From: Actinomadura graeca
GTDB lineage: Bacteria; Actinomycetota; Actinomycetes; Streptosporangiales; Streptosporangiaceae
Length of the DNA stretch: 64,000 bases
Assembly (NCBI RefSeq): GCF_019175365.1
Contig: NZ_CP059572.1
Coordinates: 7,688,001 to 7,752,000 of the forward strand
Reading direction: 5' to 3'
Part shown: piece after piece, positions 51,237 to 60,278 of the stretch
Numbering within the stretch: position 1 is the first letter of the stretch
Layout of the letters: each line of letters starts with the position of its first letter
The notes under the pieces: generated by a model
Told to the model about the DNA's origin: nothing
What the model saw: only the letters and a program-made list of their open reading frames with translations
Databases searched by the model: none
Position numbers and translations under genes: made by a program

Positions 51237-51243
51237 CGGCGTC

Positions 51244-51987
51244 GTGGACGCCTCCGACGCTCCCGCTCCCGACGCCCCCGTCCCCGACACCGCCGCTCCC
51301 GACACCCTCGCCCCCGACGCCGCCGCCCCTGACGCCGCCGCCCCCGACGTCCCCGAGGCCCTCGGCACCCGGGCCGCCTCCGTGGACCTGCCCGCCGAGC
51401 CGCCCGGCGAGTCCTGGTCGGTGCACGCGGCCTGGGCCGTGCCGCTCCGCCGGCATCCGGTGCCCGTCGCACTGCTGTGCGCCGCGGTCCTCGCCGCCCT
51501 CGCGTGGCGGATCGGCCCCCGTCCCGAGCTGCCCGCCTTCCTGTGGCTCGGCCTCGCCGGAACCCTCCTCGGCATCGTCGACGCCACCCTCAAGCGCCTG
51601 CCCGAGCCCCTCACCCTGCCGTCCTACGCCGCCGGTGTGCTGCTGCTCGGCGCCGCCGCGTCGTTCACCGCCGACGGCGGCGGCCGGTTCGGGCACGCGC
51701 TGTACGGCATGGCCGGGCTCGGCGCGTTCTTCGGCGTCCAGTGGCTGCTCCTGCCCGAAGGGGCCTACGGGTTCGGCGACGTCACCCTGGCCGGCCTGCT
51801 CGGCATGCACCTCGGCTGGCTCGGCTGGAACGCCTGGATCCTCGGCGTCGCCGCCACGTGCGTCCTCACGCTGGCCGTGGCGCTGGGCCTGCTCGTCACC
51901 CGCCGCGGCGGCCGCAAGACCCAGATCCCGTACGGCTCGTTCCTGCTCGCCGGCACGCTCGTCGCGGTGCTCCTGCACGGCCCCTGA
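51244..51987 (+). CDS. A24-type (prepilin peptidase-like) membrane protease
   Basis: A 247-aa protein. Residues 1-40 are a Pro/Asp/Ala-rich low-complexity tail with repeated APDA units, followed by six or so membrane helices. The two aspartates of the GxGD protease family are visible: one in GIVDATLKRLPEPL and one in GFGDVTLAGLLG. Type IV prepilin peptidases of this group cut class III leader peptides, but no pilin or secretion genes occur in the window. The N-terminal methylase domain of classical PilD is absent. Confidence 0.8.
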   Translation: MDASDAPAPDAPVPDTAAPDTLAPDAAAPDAAAPDVPEALGTRAASVDLPAEPPGESWSVHAAWAVPLRRHPVPVALLCAAVLAALAWRIGPRPELPAFLWLGLAGTLLGIVDATLKRLPEPLTLPSYAAGVLLLGAAASFTADGGGRFGHALYGMAGLGAFFGVQWLLLPEGAYGFGDVTLAGLLGMHLGWLGWNAWILGVAATCVLTLAVALGLLVTRRGGRKTQIPYGSFLLAGTLVAVLLHGP

Positions 51988-52066
51988 CGCGCCTCCGCCC
52001 GCCGCCGCCCGCGCGGCGCGGGCTCTCAGATGGTGGACGCGGTCACGGGGCGTGCCGGGGAGTCAA

Positions 52067-52072
52067 TAGGAT
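52067..52072 (+). promoter_or_regulatory. -10 box of the aro operon
   Basis: TAGGAT ends 7 nt before the aroC ATG, again the leaderless spacing. No other promoter is seen before the four aro genes. Confidence 0.5.
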
Positions 52073-52079
52073 CTGAGCC

Positions 52080-53258
52080 ATGCTGCGCTGGTTGACCGCG
52101 GGTGAGTCCCATGGCCCGGCCCTGTCCGCGATCGTGGAGGGCCTGCCGGCCGGTGTGCGCGTGACCTCGGCGGACATCGCCGAGGAGCTGCGCCGCCGGC
52201 GGCTCGGGTACGGGCGCGGGGCCCGGATGAAGTTCGAGCAGGACGAGGTGCGGATCCTCGGGGGCGTCCGGCACGGGGTGACGCAGGGCGGGCCGGTCGC
52301 GATCGAGGTCGGCAACACCGAGTGGCCCAAGTGGGAGACGGTGATGTCCGCCGACCCCGTGGACGCCGACGTCCTCGCCGCGCAGGCCAGGAACGCCCCC
52401 CTGTCGCAGCCCCGGCCCGGCCACGCCGACCTGGTCGGAATGCAGAAGTACGGCTTCGACGACGCCCGGCCCGTCCTGGAGCGGGCGAGCGCGCGGGAGA
52501 CGGCGGCGCGGGTCGCGCTCGGGACGGTCGCCAAGGCGTTCCTCAAGCAGGCCGTCGGCGTCGACGTCCTCAGCCACGTGATCGCGCTCGGCGAGGTCGA
52601 GGCGCCGGAGGGCGCGCTGCCCGGCCCCGGTGACCTCGGACGGGTCGACGCGAGCCCCGTGCGCTGCTTCGACCCCGCCGCGTCCGAGGCGATGGTCGCG
52701 CACATCGAGGAGATCAAGAAGGCCGGCGACACGCTCGGCGGGGTCGTGGAGGTCCTGGCGTACGGGCTGCCGCCCGGCCTCGGCAGCCACGTCCACTGGG
52801 ACCGGCGGCTCGACGCGCGGCTCGCCGGGATCCTCATGGGCATCCAGGCGATCAAGGGCGTGGAGCTCGGCGACGGGTTCACCACCGCCCGGCGCCCCGG
52901 GTCGCGGGCGCACGACGAGATCGACGCCACCCCCGCCGGGATCCGCCGCCGCACCAACCGGGCCGGCGGCGTCGAGGGCGGCATGACGACCGGCGAGGTG
53001 CTGCGGGTGCGGGCGGCGATGAAGCCGATCTCGACCGTCCCGCGGCGGCTGGACACCATCGACGTCAGGACCGGCGGGCCCGCCAAGGCGATCAACCAGC
53101 GCAGCGACGTCACCGCCGTGCCCGCGGCCGGCGTCGTCGCCGAGGCGATGGCGGCGCTGGTGCTCGCCGACGCGGCGCTGGAGAAGTTCGGCGGCGACAC
53201 CGCCGAGGAGACGGCCCGCAACCTGCGGGGCTACGTGTCCTCGCTGACGATCAAGTGA
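52080..53258 (+). CDS. aroC: Chorismate synthase
   Basis: Last step of the shikimate pathway, converting EPSP to chorismate with reduced FMN. The 392-aa protein shows [20 protein letters not shown], the motif [36 protein letters not shown] and [17 protein letters not shown]. It begins the aroC-aroK-aroB-aroQ operon. FMN dependence is a biochemical link to the rib operon, not a genetic one. Confidence 0.97.
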   Translation: MLRWLTAGESHGPALSAIVEGLPAGVRVTSADIAEELRRRRLGYGRGARMKFEQDEVRILGGVRHGVTQGGPVAIEVGNTEWPKWETVMSADPVDADVLAAQARNAPLSQPRPGHADLVGMQKYGFDDARPVLERASARETAARVALGTVAKAFLKQAVGVDVLSHVIALGEVEAPEGALPGPGDLGRVDASPVRCFDPAASEAMVAHIEEIKKAGDTLGGVVEVLAYGLPPGLGSHVHWDRRLDARLAGILMGIQAIKGVELGDGFTTARRPGSRAHDEIDATPAGIRRRTNRAGGVEGGMTTGEVLRVRAAMKPISTVPRRLDTIDVRTGGPAKAINQRSDVTAVPAAGVVAEAMAALVLADAALEKFGGDTAEETARNLRGYVSSLTIK

Positions 53259-53277
53259 TCCTCCGAATCGAGTGGAC

Positions 53278-53784
53278 ATGACGCGACCGAAGGCCGTCCT
53301 CATCGGGCCGCCGGGCTCGGGCAAGACCACGGTCGGCGCCGCGCTCGCCGAGCGGCTCGGCGTCCCGCTGCGCGACACCGACGCCGACGTCGAGGCGGCG
53401 GCGGGCAAGCCGATCGGCGACATCTTCGTCGACGACGGCGAGGACCGCTTCCGCGAGCTGGAGCGCGCGGCGGTCGCCGCCGCGCTGGCCGGGCACGAGG
53501 GCGTGCTGGCCCTCGGCGGCGGCGCCGTCCTCGCGGCGCGGACCCAGGAGCTGCTCGCCGGGCACACCGTCGTCTACCTGCGGGTCGGGCTGGCGGAGGC
53601 GATCAACCGGGTCGGGCTGGCGTCGGCGCGGCCGCTGCTGGTGCTGAACCCGCGCGCGCAGATGCGCAGGCTGCTGGAGGAGCGGCTGCCCATCTACGAG
53701 CGGCTCGGCACCCTGCACGTCGACACCGACGGCCGCGAGCCCGCGGAGATCGTCGAGGAGATCGTCGAGGAGATCGGCACATGA
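53278..53784 (+). CDS. aroK: Shikimate kinase
   Basis: Phosphorylates shikimate at O3 with ATP. The 168-aa protein has Walker A GPPGSGKTTVG, the shikimate-binding DTDADVE, ALGGGAVL and the lid segment SARPLLVLNP with Arg. ATG 53278 is preferred; GTG 53272 two codons earlier is possible, and neither has a clear Shine-Dalgarno. An IVEEIVEEI repeat lies near the C-terminus. The 3' end overlaps aroB (ATGA). Confidence 0.95.
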   Translation: MTRPKAVLIGPPGSGKTTVGAALAERLGVPLRDTDADVEAAAGKPIGDIFVDDGEDRFRELERAAVAAALAGHEGVLALGGGAVLAARTQELLAGHTVVYLRVGLAEAINRVGLASARPLLVLNPRAQMRRLLEERLPIYERLGTLHVDTDGREPAEIVEEIVEEIGT

Positions 53785-54854
53785 GCGGCTCGCGGATCCA
53801 CGTCGGCGGCGCCGGCCCCTACGACGTGGTCGTCGGGACGGGCGTCCTCGGCGAGCTGCCCGCGATGGCGGGGGAGGGCGCCCGCGCCGCCGCCGTCGTC
53901 CACGCCGAGGGCCTCCCGGAGATCGCCCGGCCGGTGTGCCGGGCGCTGGAGAAGGCCGGGCTGACCGTCCACGCCTTCCCCGTCCCCGACGGCGAGGCCG
54001 CCAAGGAGATCGGCGTCCTCGCCGGGCTCTGGTCGGGCTTCGCCGCCGCCGGCATGACCCGCACCGACGTGGTCGTCGGCGTGGGCGGCGGCTCCACCAC
54101 CGACCTCGCCGGGTTCGCCGCCGCGTCCTGGCTGCGGGGGGTGCGGGCGGTGCTCGTCCCGACGACCCTGCTCGGCATGGTGGACGCGGCGGTCGGCGGC
54201 AAGACCGGCATCAACATCCCCGAGGGCAAGAACCTCGTCGGCGCGTTCCACCCGCCGGCGGGCGTCCTGTGCGACCTCGCCACGCTGGTCACGATGCCCC
54301 GCGAGGACTACATCAGCGGCCTCGCCGAGATCATCAAGGCCGGGTTCATCGCCGACCCGCGGATCCTGGAGCTGGTCGAGGCCGACCCGGCGGGCGCCGC
54401 GTCCCCGGACGGCCCGCACACCCGGGAGCTGGTCGAGCGCGCCGTCCAGGTCAAGGCGGACGTGGTGTCGGCCGACCTGAAGGAGAGCGGCCTCCGCGAG
54501 ATCCTCAACTACGGCCACACCCTCGCCCACGCCATCGAGAAGGCCGAGGACTACCGGTTCCGGCACGGCCACGCCGTCGCCATCGGCATGGTCTACGCCG
54601 CCGAGCTCGCCCGCCTCGCCGGGCGGCTCCCCGCGGCGCTCGTCGAGCGGCACCGCGCCGTGCTCACCTCCGTGGGCCTGCCGGTCTCCTACGGCGCCGA
54701 CTGGCCGGGGCTGCGCGCCACCATGACGATCGACAAGAAGGCGCGCGGCACGACGCTCCGCTTCGTCGTCCTGGACGGCCTCGCCAGACCCGGGCGCCTG
54801 GAGGGCCCGGCCGAGGACCTGCTCGCCGCCGCCTACCGGGAGGTCTCCCGATGA
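53781..54854 (+). CDS. aroB: 3-dehydroquinate synthase
   Basis: Second step of the shikimate pathway, cyclising DAHP. The 357-aa NAD- and zinc-dependent enzyme has GVGGGSTTDLAGFAAASW, PTTLLGMVDAAVGGKTGIN, the zinc ligand Glu in GLAEIIKAGFI and the zinc His in LNYGHTLAHAIE. ATG overlaps aroK and its stop overlaps aroQ, so stoichiometric translation is likely. Confidence 0.97.
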   Translation: MSGSRIHVGGAGPYDVVVGTGVLGELPAMAGEGARAAAVVHAEGLPEIARPVCRALEKAGLTVHAFPVPDGEAAKEIGVLAGLWSGFAAAGMTRTDVVVGVGGGSTTDLAGFAAASWLRGVRAVLVPTTLLGMVDAAVGGKTGINIPEGKNLVGAFHPPAGVLCDLATLVTMPREDYISGLAEIIKAGFIADPRILELVEADPAGAASPDGPHTRELVERAVQVKADVVSADLKESGLREILNYGHTLAHAIEKAEDYRFRHGHAVAIGMVYAAELARLAGRLPAALVERHRAVLTSVGLPVSYGADWPGLRATMTIDKKARGTTLRFVVLDGLARPGRLEGPAEDLLAAAYREVSR

Positions 54855-55300
54855 CCCGCGTGCTCGTCCTGAACGGGCCCAACCTGCGCCGCCTCGGGAT
54901 CCGCGAGCCCGACGTCTACGGCTCGGCCACGTTCGAGGACCTGGAGGCGCTCTGCCGCGACGCGGGGCGGCGCCTGGACCTGCACGCCGAGGTGCGGCAG
55001 ACCGACGACGAGGCGGAGATGATCCGCTGGGTCCACGAGGCCGCCGACGAGCGGCTGCCCATGGTGGTCAACCCCGCCGCGTTCACCCACTACTCCTACG
55101 CCCTGCGGGACGCGCTCGCCCAGCGCACCGCCCCGCTCATCGAGGTGCACATCTCCAACCCGGCGGCGCGGGAGGAGTTCCGGCACACCTCGGTGGTCGC
55201 CGGCGTCGCCACCGGCACCATCGCGGGCTTCGGCCTGTCCTCCTACGTCCTCGCCCTCCAGGCGGTGGCCGACCTCGTCGCGCGGGAGAAGTCCTCCTGA
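54851..55300 (+). CDS. aroQ: 3-dehydroquinate dehydratase, type II
   Basis: Dehydrates 3-dehydroquinate. The 149-aa type II enzyme begins LVLNGPNLRRLGIREPDVYG with the catalytic Arg and Tyr region and contains VNPAAFTHYSYALRDA and EVHISNPAAREEFRHTSV with the catalytic His. The loop usually written QSNHEGELI is RQTDDEAEMI, an actinobacterial variant. ATG overlaps the aroB stop. Confidence 0.95.
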   Translation: MTRVLVLNGPNLRRLGIREPDVYGSATFEDLEALCRDAGRRLDLHAEVRQTDDEAEMIRWVHEAADERLPMVVNPAAFTHYSYALRDALAQRTAPLIEVHISNPAAREEFRHTSVVAGVATGTIAGFGLSSYVLALQAVADLVAREKSS

Positions 55301-55370
55301 CACCGTGACACCGGGGGCCGGCCGCCGCCGCTCCCGGACGGACCGCGCCGCGGCCGTCGTTACCAGCTAG

Positions 55371-55376
55371 TAGGGT
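55371..55376 (+). promoter_or_regulatory. -10 box of the enoyl-CoA hydratase gene
   Basis: TAGGGT lies in the 106-bp gap after aroQ. A start near 55383 would leave a 24-nt leader holding AAGGAG before GTG 55407, showing that this gene is transcribed separately from the aro operon. Confidence 0.45.
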
Positions 55377-55406
55377 CGGTCCCGGGAACGGATGAAGGAG
55401 ACCTTC

Positions 55407-56072
55407 GTGATCGACCTCCAGCGTGACGGGGACGTGTTCGTGCTGCGGTTCGAGGCGGGCGAGAACCGTTTCGGCCCGGAGTTCCTCGACGCCGTCGAGG
55501 ACGCCCTCGACACCGCGGAGAAGAGCGGCGGGCCGCGCGCCCTCGTCACGACCGGGACGGGCCGGTTCTACTCCAACGGCCTGGACGTGGAGTGGCTCGA
55601 AGGCAACCAGGACAGGATCGAGGACCACCTGCGCCGCGTCCACGGCCTGTACGCGCGGCTTCTGGCCCTGCCGATGCCGACGGTCGCCGCCGTCAACGGG
55701 CACGCGTTCGCCGCGGGCGGGATGCTCGTCCTCGCGCACGACTTCGCGGTGATGCGCGAGGACCGCGGGTACTTCTGCCTGCCCGAGGTCGACCTCGGGA
55801 TGGGCTTCACGCCGGGGATGTCGGCGCTGATCCGGTCGCGGCTGCCCGCGGCCGCCGCGCACGAGGCGATGCTCACCGGCCGCCGCTACACCGCCGAGCA
55901 GGCCCGGGACGCGGGGATCGTCCAGCACACCGCGGCCGAGGACGGCGTCCTGCCCGCCGCGGCCGGGCTCGCCGCGTCGATGGCGGGCAAGGACGGCGCG
56001 GTCGTCGGGAGGATCCGCGCCGGGATGTACCGGGAGGCGCTGGAGGCGCTGCGCGGGCCGGTGTTCCCCTGA
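55407..56072 (+). CDS. Enoyl-CoA hydratase/isomerase family protein
   Basis: A 221-aa crotonase-fold protein. Seen are GRFYSNGLDVEWL (first oxyanion-hole segment) and VAAVNGHAFAAGGMLVLAHDF (second, core NGHAFAAGGMLVLAHDF), then PEVDLGMGFTPGM. It resembles ECI/peroxisomal isomerase-like members more than classical hydratases, so the reaction is uncertain. GTG 55407 has AAGGAG 7 nt upstream and is preferred over ATG 55392. It sits between aroQ and pepQ, which are usually adjacent. Confidence 0.85.
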   Translation: MIDLQRDGDVFVLRFEAGENRFGPEFLDAVEDALDTAEKSGGPRALVTTGTGRFYSNGLDVEWLEGNQDRIEDHLRRVHGLYARLLALPMPTVAAVNGHAFAAGGMLVLAHDFAVMREDRGYFCLPEVDLGMGFTPGMSALIRSRLPAAAAHEAMLTGRRYTAEQARDAGIVQHTAAEDGVLPAAAGLAASMAGKDGAVVGRIRAGMYREALEALRGPVFP

Positions 56073-56127
56073 CACGGGCCCTCGGCTACCGTCGGCTGAA
56101 CCGGATTCGGTCGAGGAGGGATGCGGC

Positions 56128-57174
56128 ATGCGCATCGGTATGGCGCTGAAGTACTCGGACGGCTTCACGGAGGCCGTCGAGGAACTGGCCGACTTCGAGA
56201 AGGCCGGACTCGACATCGTCTACGTTGCCGAGGCGTACGGCTTCGACGCGGTGAGCCAGCTCGGCTACATCGCCGCCAAGACCGAGCGGGTGGAGATCGC
56301 CTCCGGCATCCTCAACATCTACTCGCGGACGCCCGCCGCGCTGGCGCAGACCGCCGCGGGCCTGGACCACGTCTCCGGCGGGCGGTTCACGCTCGGCATC
56401 GGCGCCTCCGGGCCGCAGGTCGTCGAGGGGTTCCACGGCGTCCCCTACACCGCGCCCCTCGGCCGTACCCGGGAGGTCATCGAGATCTGCCGGAAGGCGT
56501 GGCGCCGCGAGGTCCTGCGGTACGAGGGCCGCCACTACACGCTGCCGCTGCCGGCGGACCGCGGCACCGGCCTCGGCAGGCCACTGAAGATCATCAATCG
56601 CCTGGTGCGGGCCGACATCCCGATCCTGGTCGCCGCGATCGGCCCGAAGAACGTCGAGCTCACCGCGGAGCTCGCCGACGGCTGGGAGCCGATCTTCTAC
56701 CTGCCCGAGCGGGCCGCGGACGTGTGGGGGCCGTCCCTCGCCGCGGGCCGGGCCCGGCGCGACCCGTCCCTCGGCGACCTGGACGTGGTCGGGCAGGCCC
56801 CGCTCGCCATCGGCGAGGACGTCCAGGGGCTCCTGGAATTCGGCCGCCCGATGGCCGCGCTCTACATCGGCGGCATGGGCGCCAAGGGCAGGAACTTCTA
56901 CAACGACCTGTGCCGCCGCTACGGCTGGGAGAAGGAGGCCGAGGAGATCCAGGACCTCTACCTGGACGGGAAGAAGGACGAGGCCGCCGCCAGGGTCCCT
57001 GACGAACTGCTGGAGAAGATGTCCCTCATCGGCCCCGAGGGGCACGTCCGCGAGCGTCTCGCCGCGATGCGCGAGTCCGGCGTCACCACGCTGAACGTCA
57101 CCCCGATCGCCGGTGACCACGCGGGCCGCCTCGCGCTGATCGAGAAGATCCGGGAGATGGCCGACGCCCTGTGA
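56128..57174 (+). CDS. F420-dependent LLM-class oxidoreductase
   Basis: A 348-aa luciferase-like monooxygenase-fold protein, actinobacterial F420-type: FEKAGLDIVYVAEAYGFDAV, RVEIASGILNIYSRTPAALAQTAAG (core ASGILNIYSRTPAALAQTAA), LDHVSGGRFTLGIGASGPQVVEG (core SGGRFTLGIGASGPQVVEG) and DIPILVAAIGPKN. Such enzymes reduce or oxidise varied substrates with coenzyme F420. GAGGAGG lies about 10 nt before ATG and TACCGT at 56087 is a -10 candidate. Confidence 0.88.
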   Translation: MRIGMALKYSDGFTEAVEELADFEKAGLDIVYVAEAYGFDAVSQLGYIAAKTERVEIASGILNIYSRTPAALAQTAAGLDHVSGGRFTLGIGASGPQVVEGFHGVPYTAPLGRTREVIEICRKAWRREVLRYEGRHYTLPLPADRGTGLGRPLKIINRLVRADIPILVAAIGPKNVELTAELADGWEPIFYLPERAADVWGPSLAAGRARRDPSLGDLDVVGQAPLAIGEDVQGLLEFGRPMAALYIGGMGAKGRNFYNDLCRRYGWEKEAEEIQDLYLDGKKDEAAARVPDELLEKMSLIGPEGHVRERLAAMRESGVTTLNVTPIAGDHAGRLALIEKIREMADAL

Positions 57175-57232
57175 GGGCCGCGGGACGGGCGCGGCGGCCG
57201 GACGCGGCCGCCGCCGGGCGCCGGGCACCGCC

Positions 57233-57238
57233 TAGAGT
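57233..57238 (+). promoter_or_regulatory. -10 box of pepQ (leaderless)
   Basis: TAGAGT ends 7 nt before ATG 57246 and decides that start over the upstream in-frame GTG at 57171. Confidence 0.55.
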
Positions 57239-57245
57239 CCTGTCC

Positions 57246-58322
57246 ATGGGTGAGTCGCACATCGGACGGCGCCGCCGGCTGGCCGCGCTCGTCGCGGAGC
57301 GGGACGCGGACGCGCTGCTGGTCACCCGGCTGGTCAACGTCCGCTACCTGACCGGCCTCGACAGCTCCAACGCCGCGCTGCTCGTCCCGTCCGAGGGCCC
57401 CGCCGTGCTGGCGACCGACGGGCGCTACGCCCGGATGGCCGCCGAGGTCTGCCCCGGGCTCCAGGTCGTCGTCGACCGGCAGGCCGCCGCCGCGCTGGCC
57501 GCCCTCGCCGAGGGCACCGGCGCCAGGCGGCTCGGGTTCGAGGCCCACGACCTCACCGTCGAGCGCCACGAGGAGCTCAAGGCCCGGGCGGACGTGACGT
57601 TCACCGACCTCGGCCGTCCCGTGGAGGACCTGCGCCGCGTCAAGGACGACGAGGAGATCGCGCTGCTGCGGGAGGCGTGCGCGATCACCTGCCGCGCGTT
57701 CGACGACGTCCTCCCGGAGATCCGCGCCGGCGTGACCGAGCGGGCCGTCGCCATCGCGCTCGAACGGCGGATGGTCGACCTCGGCGCCGAGGGGCCCGCG
57801 TTCGCCTCGATCGTCGCCTCCGGCCCGAACGGCGCGATCCCGCACCACCACCCGGGCGGCCGCGAGCTGCAGCCCGGCGACCTCGTGACCCTGGACTTCG
57901 GCGCGCTGTACGGCGGCTACCACGCCGACATGACCCGCACCGTCGCGATCGGCGAGCCCGCGCAGTGGCAGCGGGAGGTGTACGACCTGGTCCGCGAGGC
58001 GCAGCGCGCCGCGGTCGAGGCCGCCGTCCCGGGCGCCGAGACCAAGGCCGTCGACGCCGCCGCCCGCGACGTCATCACCGCCGCCGGGTACGGCGAGGCG
58101 TTCACCCACGGGCTCGGGCACGGCGTCGGCCTGGAGATCCACGAGGCTCCGCTCATGGGGTACGACCGGACCGGTAGGCTGGTGGATCGGGTTCCGATCA
58201 CGGCGGAGCCGGGGGTCTATCTCGCGGGCCGCGGCGGGGTCCGCGTCGAGGACACGCTGGTGGTCCGCGCGGACGGCCCGGAACTCCTCACCACGACGAC
58301 CAGGGACCTGCTCGTTCTGTAG
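57246..58322 (+). CDS. pepQ: M24-family Xaa-Pro aminopeptidase
   Basis: A 358-aa proline peptidase that removes residues before Pro or digests X-Pro dipeptides. The pita-bread domain carries the two-metal site: Asp in VTLDFGALYGGYHADMTRT (both Asp residues), His in THGLGHGVGLEIHE, Glu in TAEPGVYL and Glu in VRVEDTLVV. The position directly before efp is conserved; EF-P also concerns polyproline, so the pairing is functionally suggestive. Confidence 0.93.
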   Translation: MGESHIGRRRRLAALVAERDADALLVTRLVNVRYLTGLDSSNAALLVPSEGPAVLATDGRYARMAAEVCPGLQVVVDRQAAAALAALAEGTGARRLGFEAHDLTVERHEELKARADVTFTDLGRPVEDLRRVKDDEEIALLREACAITCRAFDDVLPEIRAGVTERAVAIALERRMVDLGAEGPAFASIVASGPNGAIPHHHPGGRELQPGDLVTLDFGALYGGYHADMTRTVAIGEPAQWQREVYDLVREAQRAAVEAAVPGAETKAVDAAARDVITAAGYGEAFTHGLGHGVGLEIHEAPLMGYDRTGRLVDRVPITAEPGVYLAGRGGVRVEDTLVVRADGPELLTTTTRDLLVL

Positions 58323-58355
58323 AGCGCGCGGGACCGCGACCGGGAGAATGACGCA

Positions 58356-58913
58356 GTGGCGACGACGAACGACCTCAAGAACGGCATGACGCTGAACCTC
58401 GACGGCCAGCTGTGGACCGTCCAGGAGTTCCAGCACGTCAAGCCCGGCAAGGGCGGCGCGTTCGTCCGCACCAAGCTCAAGAACGTGCTGTCGGGCAAGG
58501 TCGTCGACAAGACCTTCAACGCCGGCACCAAGGTCGACGTGGCCAGCGTCGACAAGCGGGAGATGCAGTACCTCTACCGCGAGGGCGAGGACTTCGTCTT
58601 CATGGACACCGAGACCTACGACCAGCCCCACATCCCCGCGGGCGTCGTCGGCAGCGCCGCGGACTACCTGCTCCCCGAGCAGAACGCGGTGATCGCCTTC
58701 AACGAGGAGAACCCGCTGTACGTCGAGCTGCCCGCGGCCGTCGTCCTGCAGATCACCGAGACCGAGCCCGGCCTGCAGGGTGACCGCTCCACCGGCGGGA
58801 GCAAGCCCGCGACGCTGGAGACGGGCGCGCAGATCCAGGTGCCCCTGTTCATCACCACCGGCGAGAAGGTCAAGGTCGACACCCGCTCCGGCGAGTACCT
58901 CGGCCGCGGCTGA
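58356..58913 (+). CDS. efp: Translation elongation factor P
   Basis: Relieves ribosome stalling at polyproline stretches. The 185-aa protein has the three-domain pattern with the tip loop [18 protein letters not shown]; the modifiable Lys is present in the KPGKGGAF loop, and no EpmA/EpmB genes are seen here. The GTG start follows GGGAG. The stop overlaps the nusB ATG (TGATG). Confidence 0.97.
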   Translation: MATTNDLKNGMTLNLDGQLWTVQEFQHVKPGKGGAFVRTKLKNVLSGKVVDKTFNAGTKVDVASVDKREMQYLYREGEDFVFMDTETYDQPHIPAGVVGSAADYLLPEQNAVIAFNEENPLYVELPAAVVLQITETEPGLQGDRSTGGSKPATLETGAQIQVPLFITTGEKVKVDTRSGEYLGRG

Positions 58914-59329
58914 TGGCCGCGAGGACCAAGGCCCGCAAACTCGCCCTGGACATCCTCTTCGCCGCCGAGCTGCGGGAGGAGGAGCCGTCCGCGGTGCTGG
59001 AGGCCCGGGGACGGCCCAACCAGGACGAGCTCGCCGAGTACCCGCACGCCGTCCGGCTGATCGAGGGCGTGCAGGAGCACCGCGAGCGGATCGACGAGCT
59101 GATCGCCACCTACGCCACCGGCTGGACGCTGGAGCGGATGCCCGTCGTCGACCGCAACATCCTGCGGATGGGCGCCTTCGAGCTGCTGTGGGTCGGGGAC
59201 GTGCCGGACGGCGTCGCGGTCGCCGAGGCGGTCGGGCTGGCGACCGAGCTGTCCACCGACGAGTCCCCGCGCTTCGTCAACGGGCTGCTGTCGCGCCTCC
59301 AGCGGCTCAAGCCCTCGCTGTCGCTGTAA
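58913..59329 (+). CDS. nusB: Transcription antitermination factor NusB
   Basis: A 138-aa all-helical RNA-binding protein for rRNA antitermination with NusE. Typical segments are RTKARKLALDILFAAELREEE, with core KLALDILFAAELR, MPVVDRNILRMGAFELL and VAVAEAVGLATELSTDESPRFVNGLLSRL, with core DESPRFVNGLLSRL. Coupled to efp. The next expected gene in many actinobacteria (bldD or pyrR) is not here. Confidence 0.96.
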   Translation: MAARTKARKLALDILFAAELREEEPSAVLEARGRPNQDELAEYPHAVRLIEGVQEHRERIDELIATYATGWTLERMPVVDRNILRMGAFELLWVGDVPDGVAVAEAVGLATELSTDESPRFVNGLLSRLQRLKPSLSL

Positions 59330-59468
59330 TCCCGCGCCTCGGCGGCGCCGGGCAGGGCCGCGGGCTTCCCGGGTCCCGTCGCCGGTGCCCTCCGCAGCGG
59401 CTTCGCGCCCGGTCCGGGGCGGGAGACGGCTAGGGTGGGCGGGGATGAGCGACGTTAAAGGAGTGGCC

Positions 59469-60230
59469 GTGGACGGGCGGCAGCAGAAGCGGCCGCGAGG
59501 CGGCGGCCGGGTGCGCAGCGCCGTCCTGTGGGACGCGCTGCGCACCGTCCTGGACCGTATCGCCCCCGAGGACGGCCCCCGCGACGTCGTGGACGTGGGC
59601 GGCGGCACCGGCGGGTTCGCGGTCCCGCTCGCCGAGCTGGGCCACCGCGTCACCGTGGTCGACTCCAGCCCCGACGCGCTGGCCGCGCTGGAGCGCCGCG
59701 CCGCCGAGTCCGGGGTGCGGGTCCGCTCCGTCCAGGGCGACGCGGTCGACCTGCCCGACCTGCTCGGCCAGGACACCGCCGACCTGGTGCTGTGCCACAG
59801 CGTGCTGGAGTACGTCGACGACCCCGCCGCGGCGATGGCGGCGCTGACCGGCACCGTCCGCCCGGGCGGCTCGGTCAGCCTGCTGACCGCCGGGCAGGTC
59901 GCGGCCGCGCTGCACCGCGCGATCGCCGGGCACTTCGACGACGCCCGCCGGGTGCTCACCGGCACGTCCGGGCGGTGGGGCGAGGGCGACCGGATGCCCC
60001 GCCGGTTCACCCGGGAGACGCTGTCGTCGCTGGTGCGCGGCGCGGGGCTGCGCGTCGCCGAGCTGCACGGCGTCCGGATCTTCGCCGACCTCGTGCCGAG
60101 CGGCCTGGCCGACGCCGACGCCGACTCCGCCGAGGCGCTGATCGCGCTGGAGTCCGTCGCGGCCGTCCACCCCGTGCTGCGGGACCTCGCGACCCAGCTG
60201 CACCTGGTGGCCGACAAGCCGGTCCCGTGA
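59469..60230 (+). CDS. SAM-dependent class I methyltransferase
   Basis: A 253-aa methyltransferase with the SAM motif VVDVGGGTGGFAVPLAELG, the acidic post-II VTVVDSSPDALAAL, VLCHSVLEYVDDP and LVRGAGLRVAELHG. It resembles the CmoA/UbiE-like actinobacterial proteins near dinB; substrate unknown. GTG 59469 is chosen because AAAGGAG lies 5 nt upstream; ATG 59445 is an alternative that sits 8 nt after a TAGGGT box (59431-59436). Confidence 0.85.
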   Translation: MDGRQQKRPRGGGRVRSAVLWDALRTVLDRIAPEDGPRDVVDVGGGTGGFAVPLAELGHRVTVVDSSPDALAALERRAAESGVRVRSVQGDAVDLPDLLGQDTADLVLCHSVLEYVDDPAAAMAALTGTVRPGGSVSLLTAGQVAAALHRAIAGHFDDARRVLTGTSGRWGEGDRMPRRFTRETLSSLVRGAGLRVAELHGVRIFADLVPSGLADADADSAEALIALESVAAVHPVLRDLATQLHLVADKPVP

Positions 60231-60278
60231 GCGGGACCGCCGGGGGCGCGCGTGCGGCCGTCCCCCGAGGGAGGCCGC

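Noticed and set aside
55392..55406. ATG at 55392 as start of the enoyl-CoA hydratase
   Set aside because: The AAGGAG directly after this ATG is a strong ribosome-binding site for GTG 55407, so the ATG is more likely in the leader.
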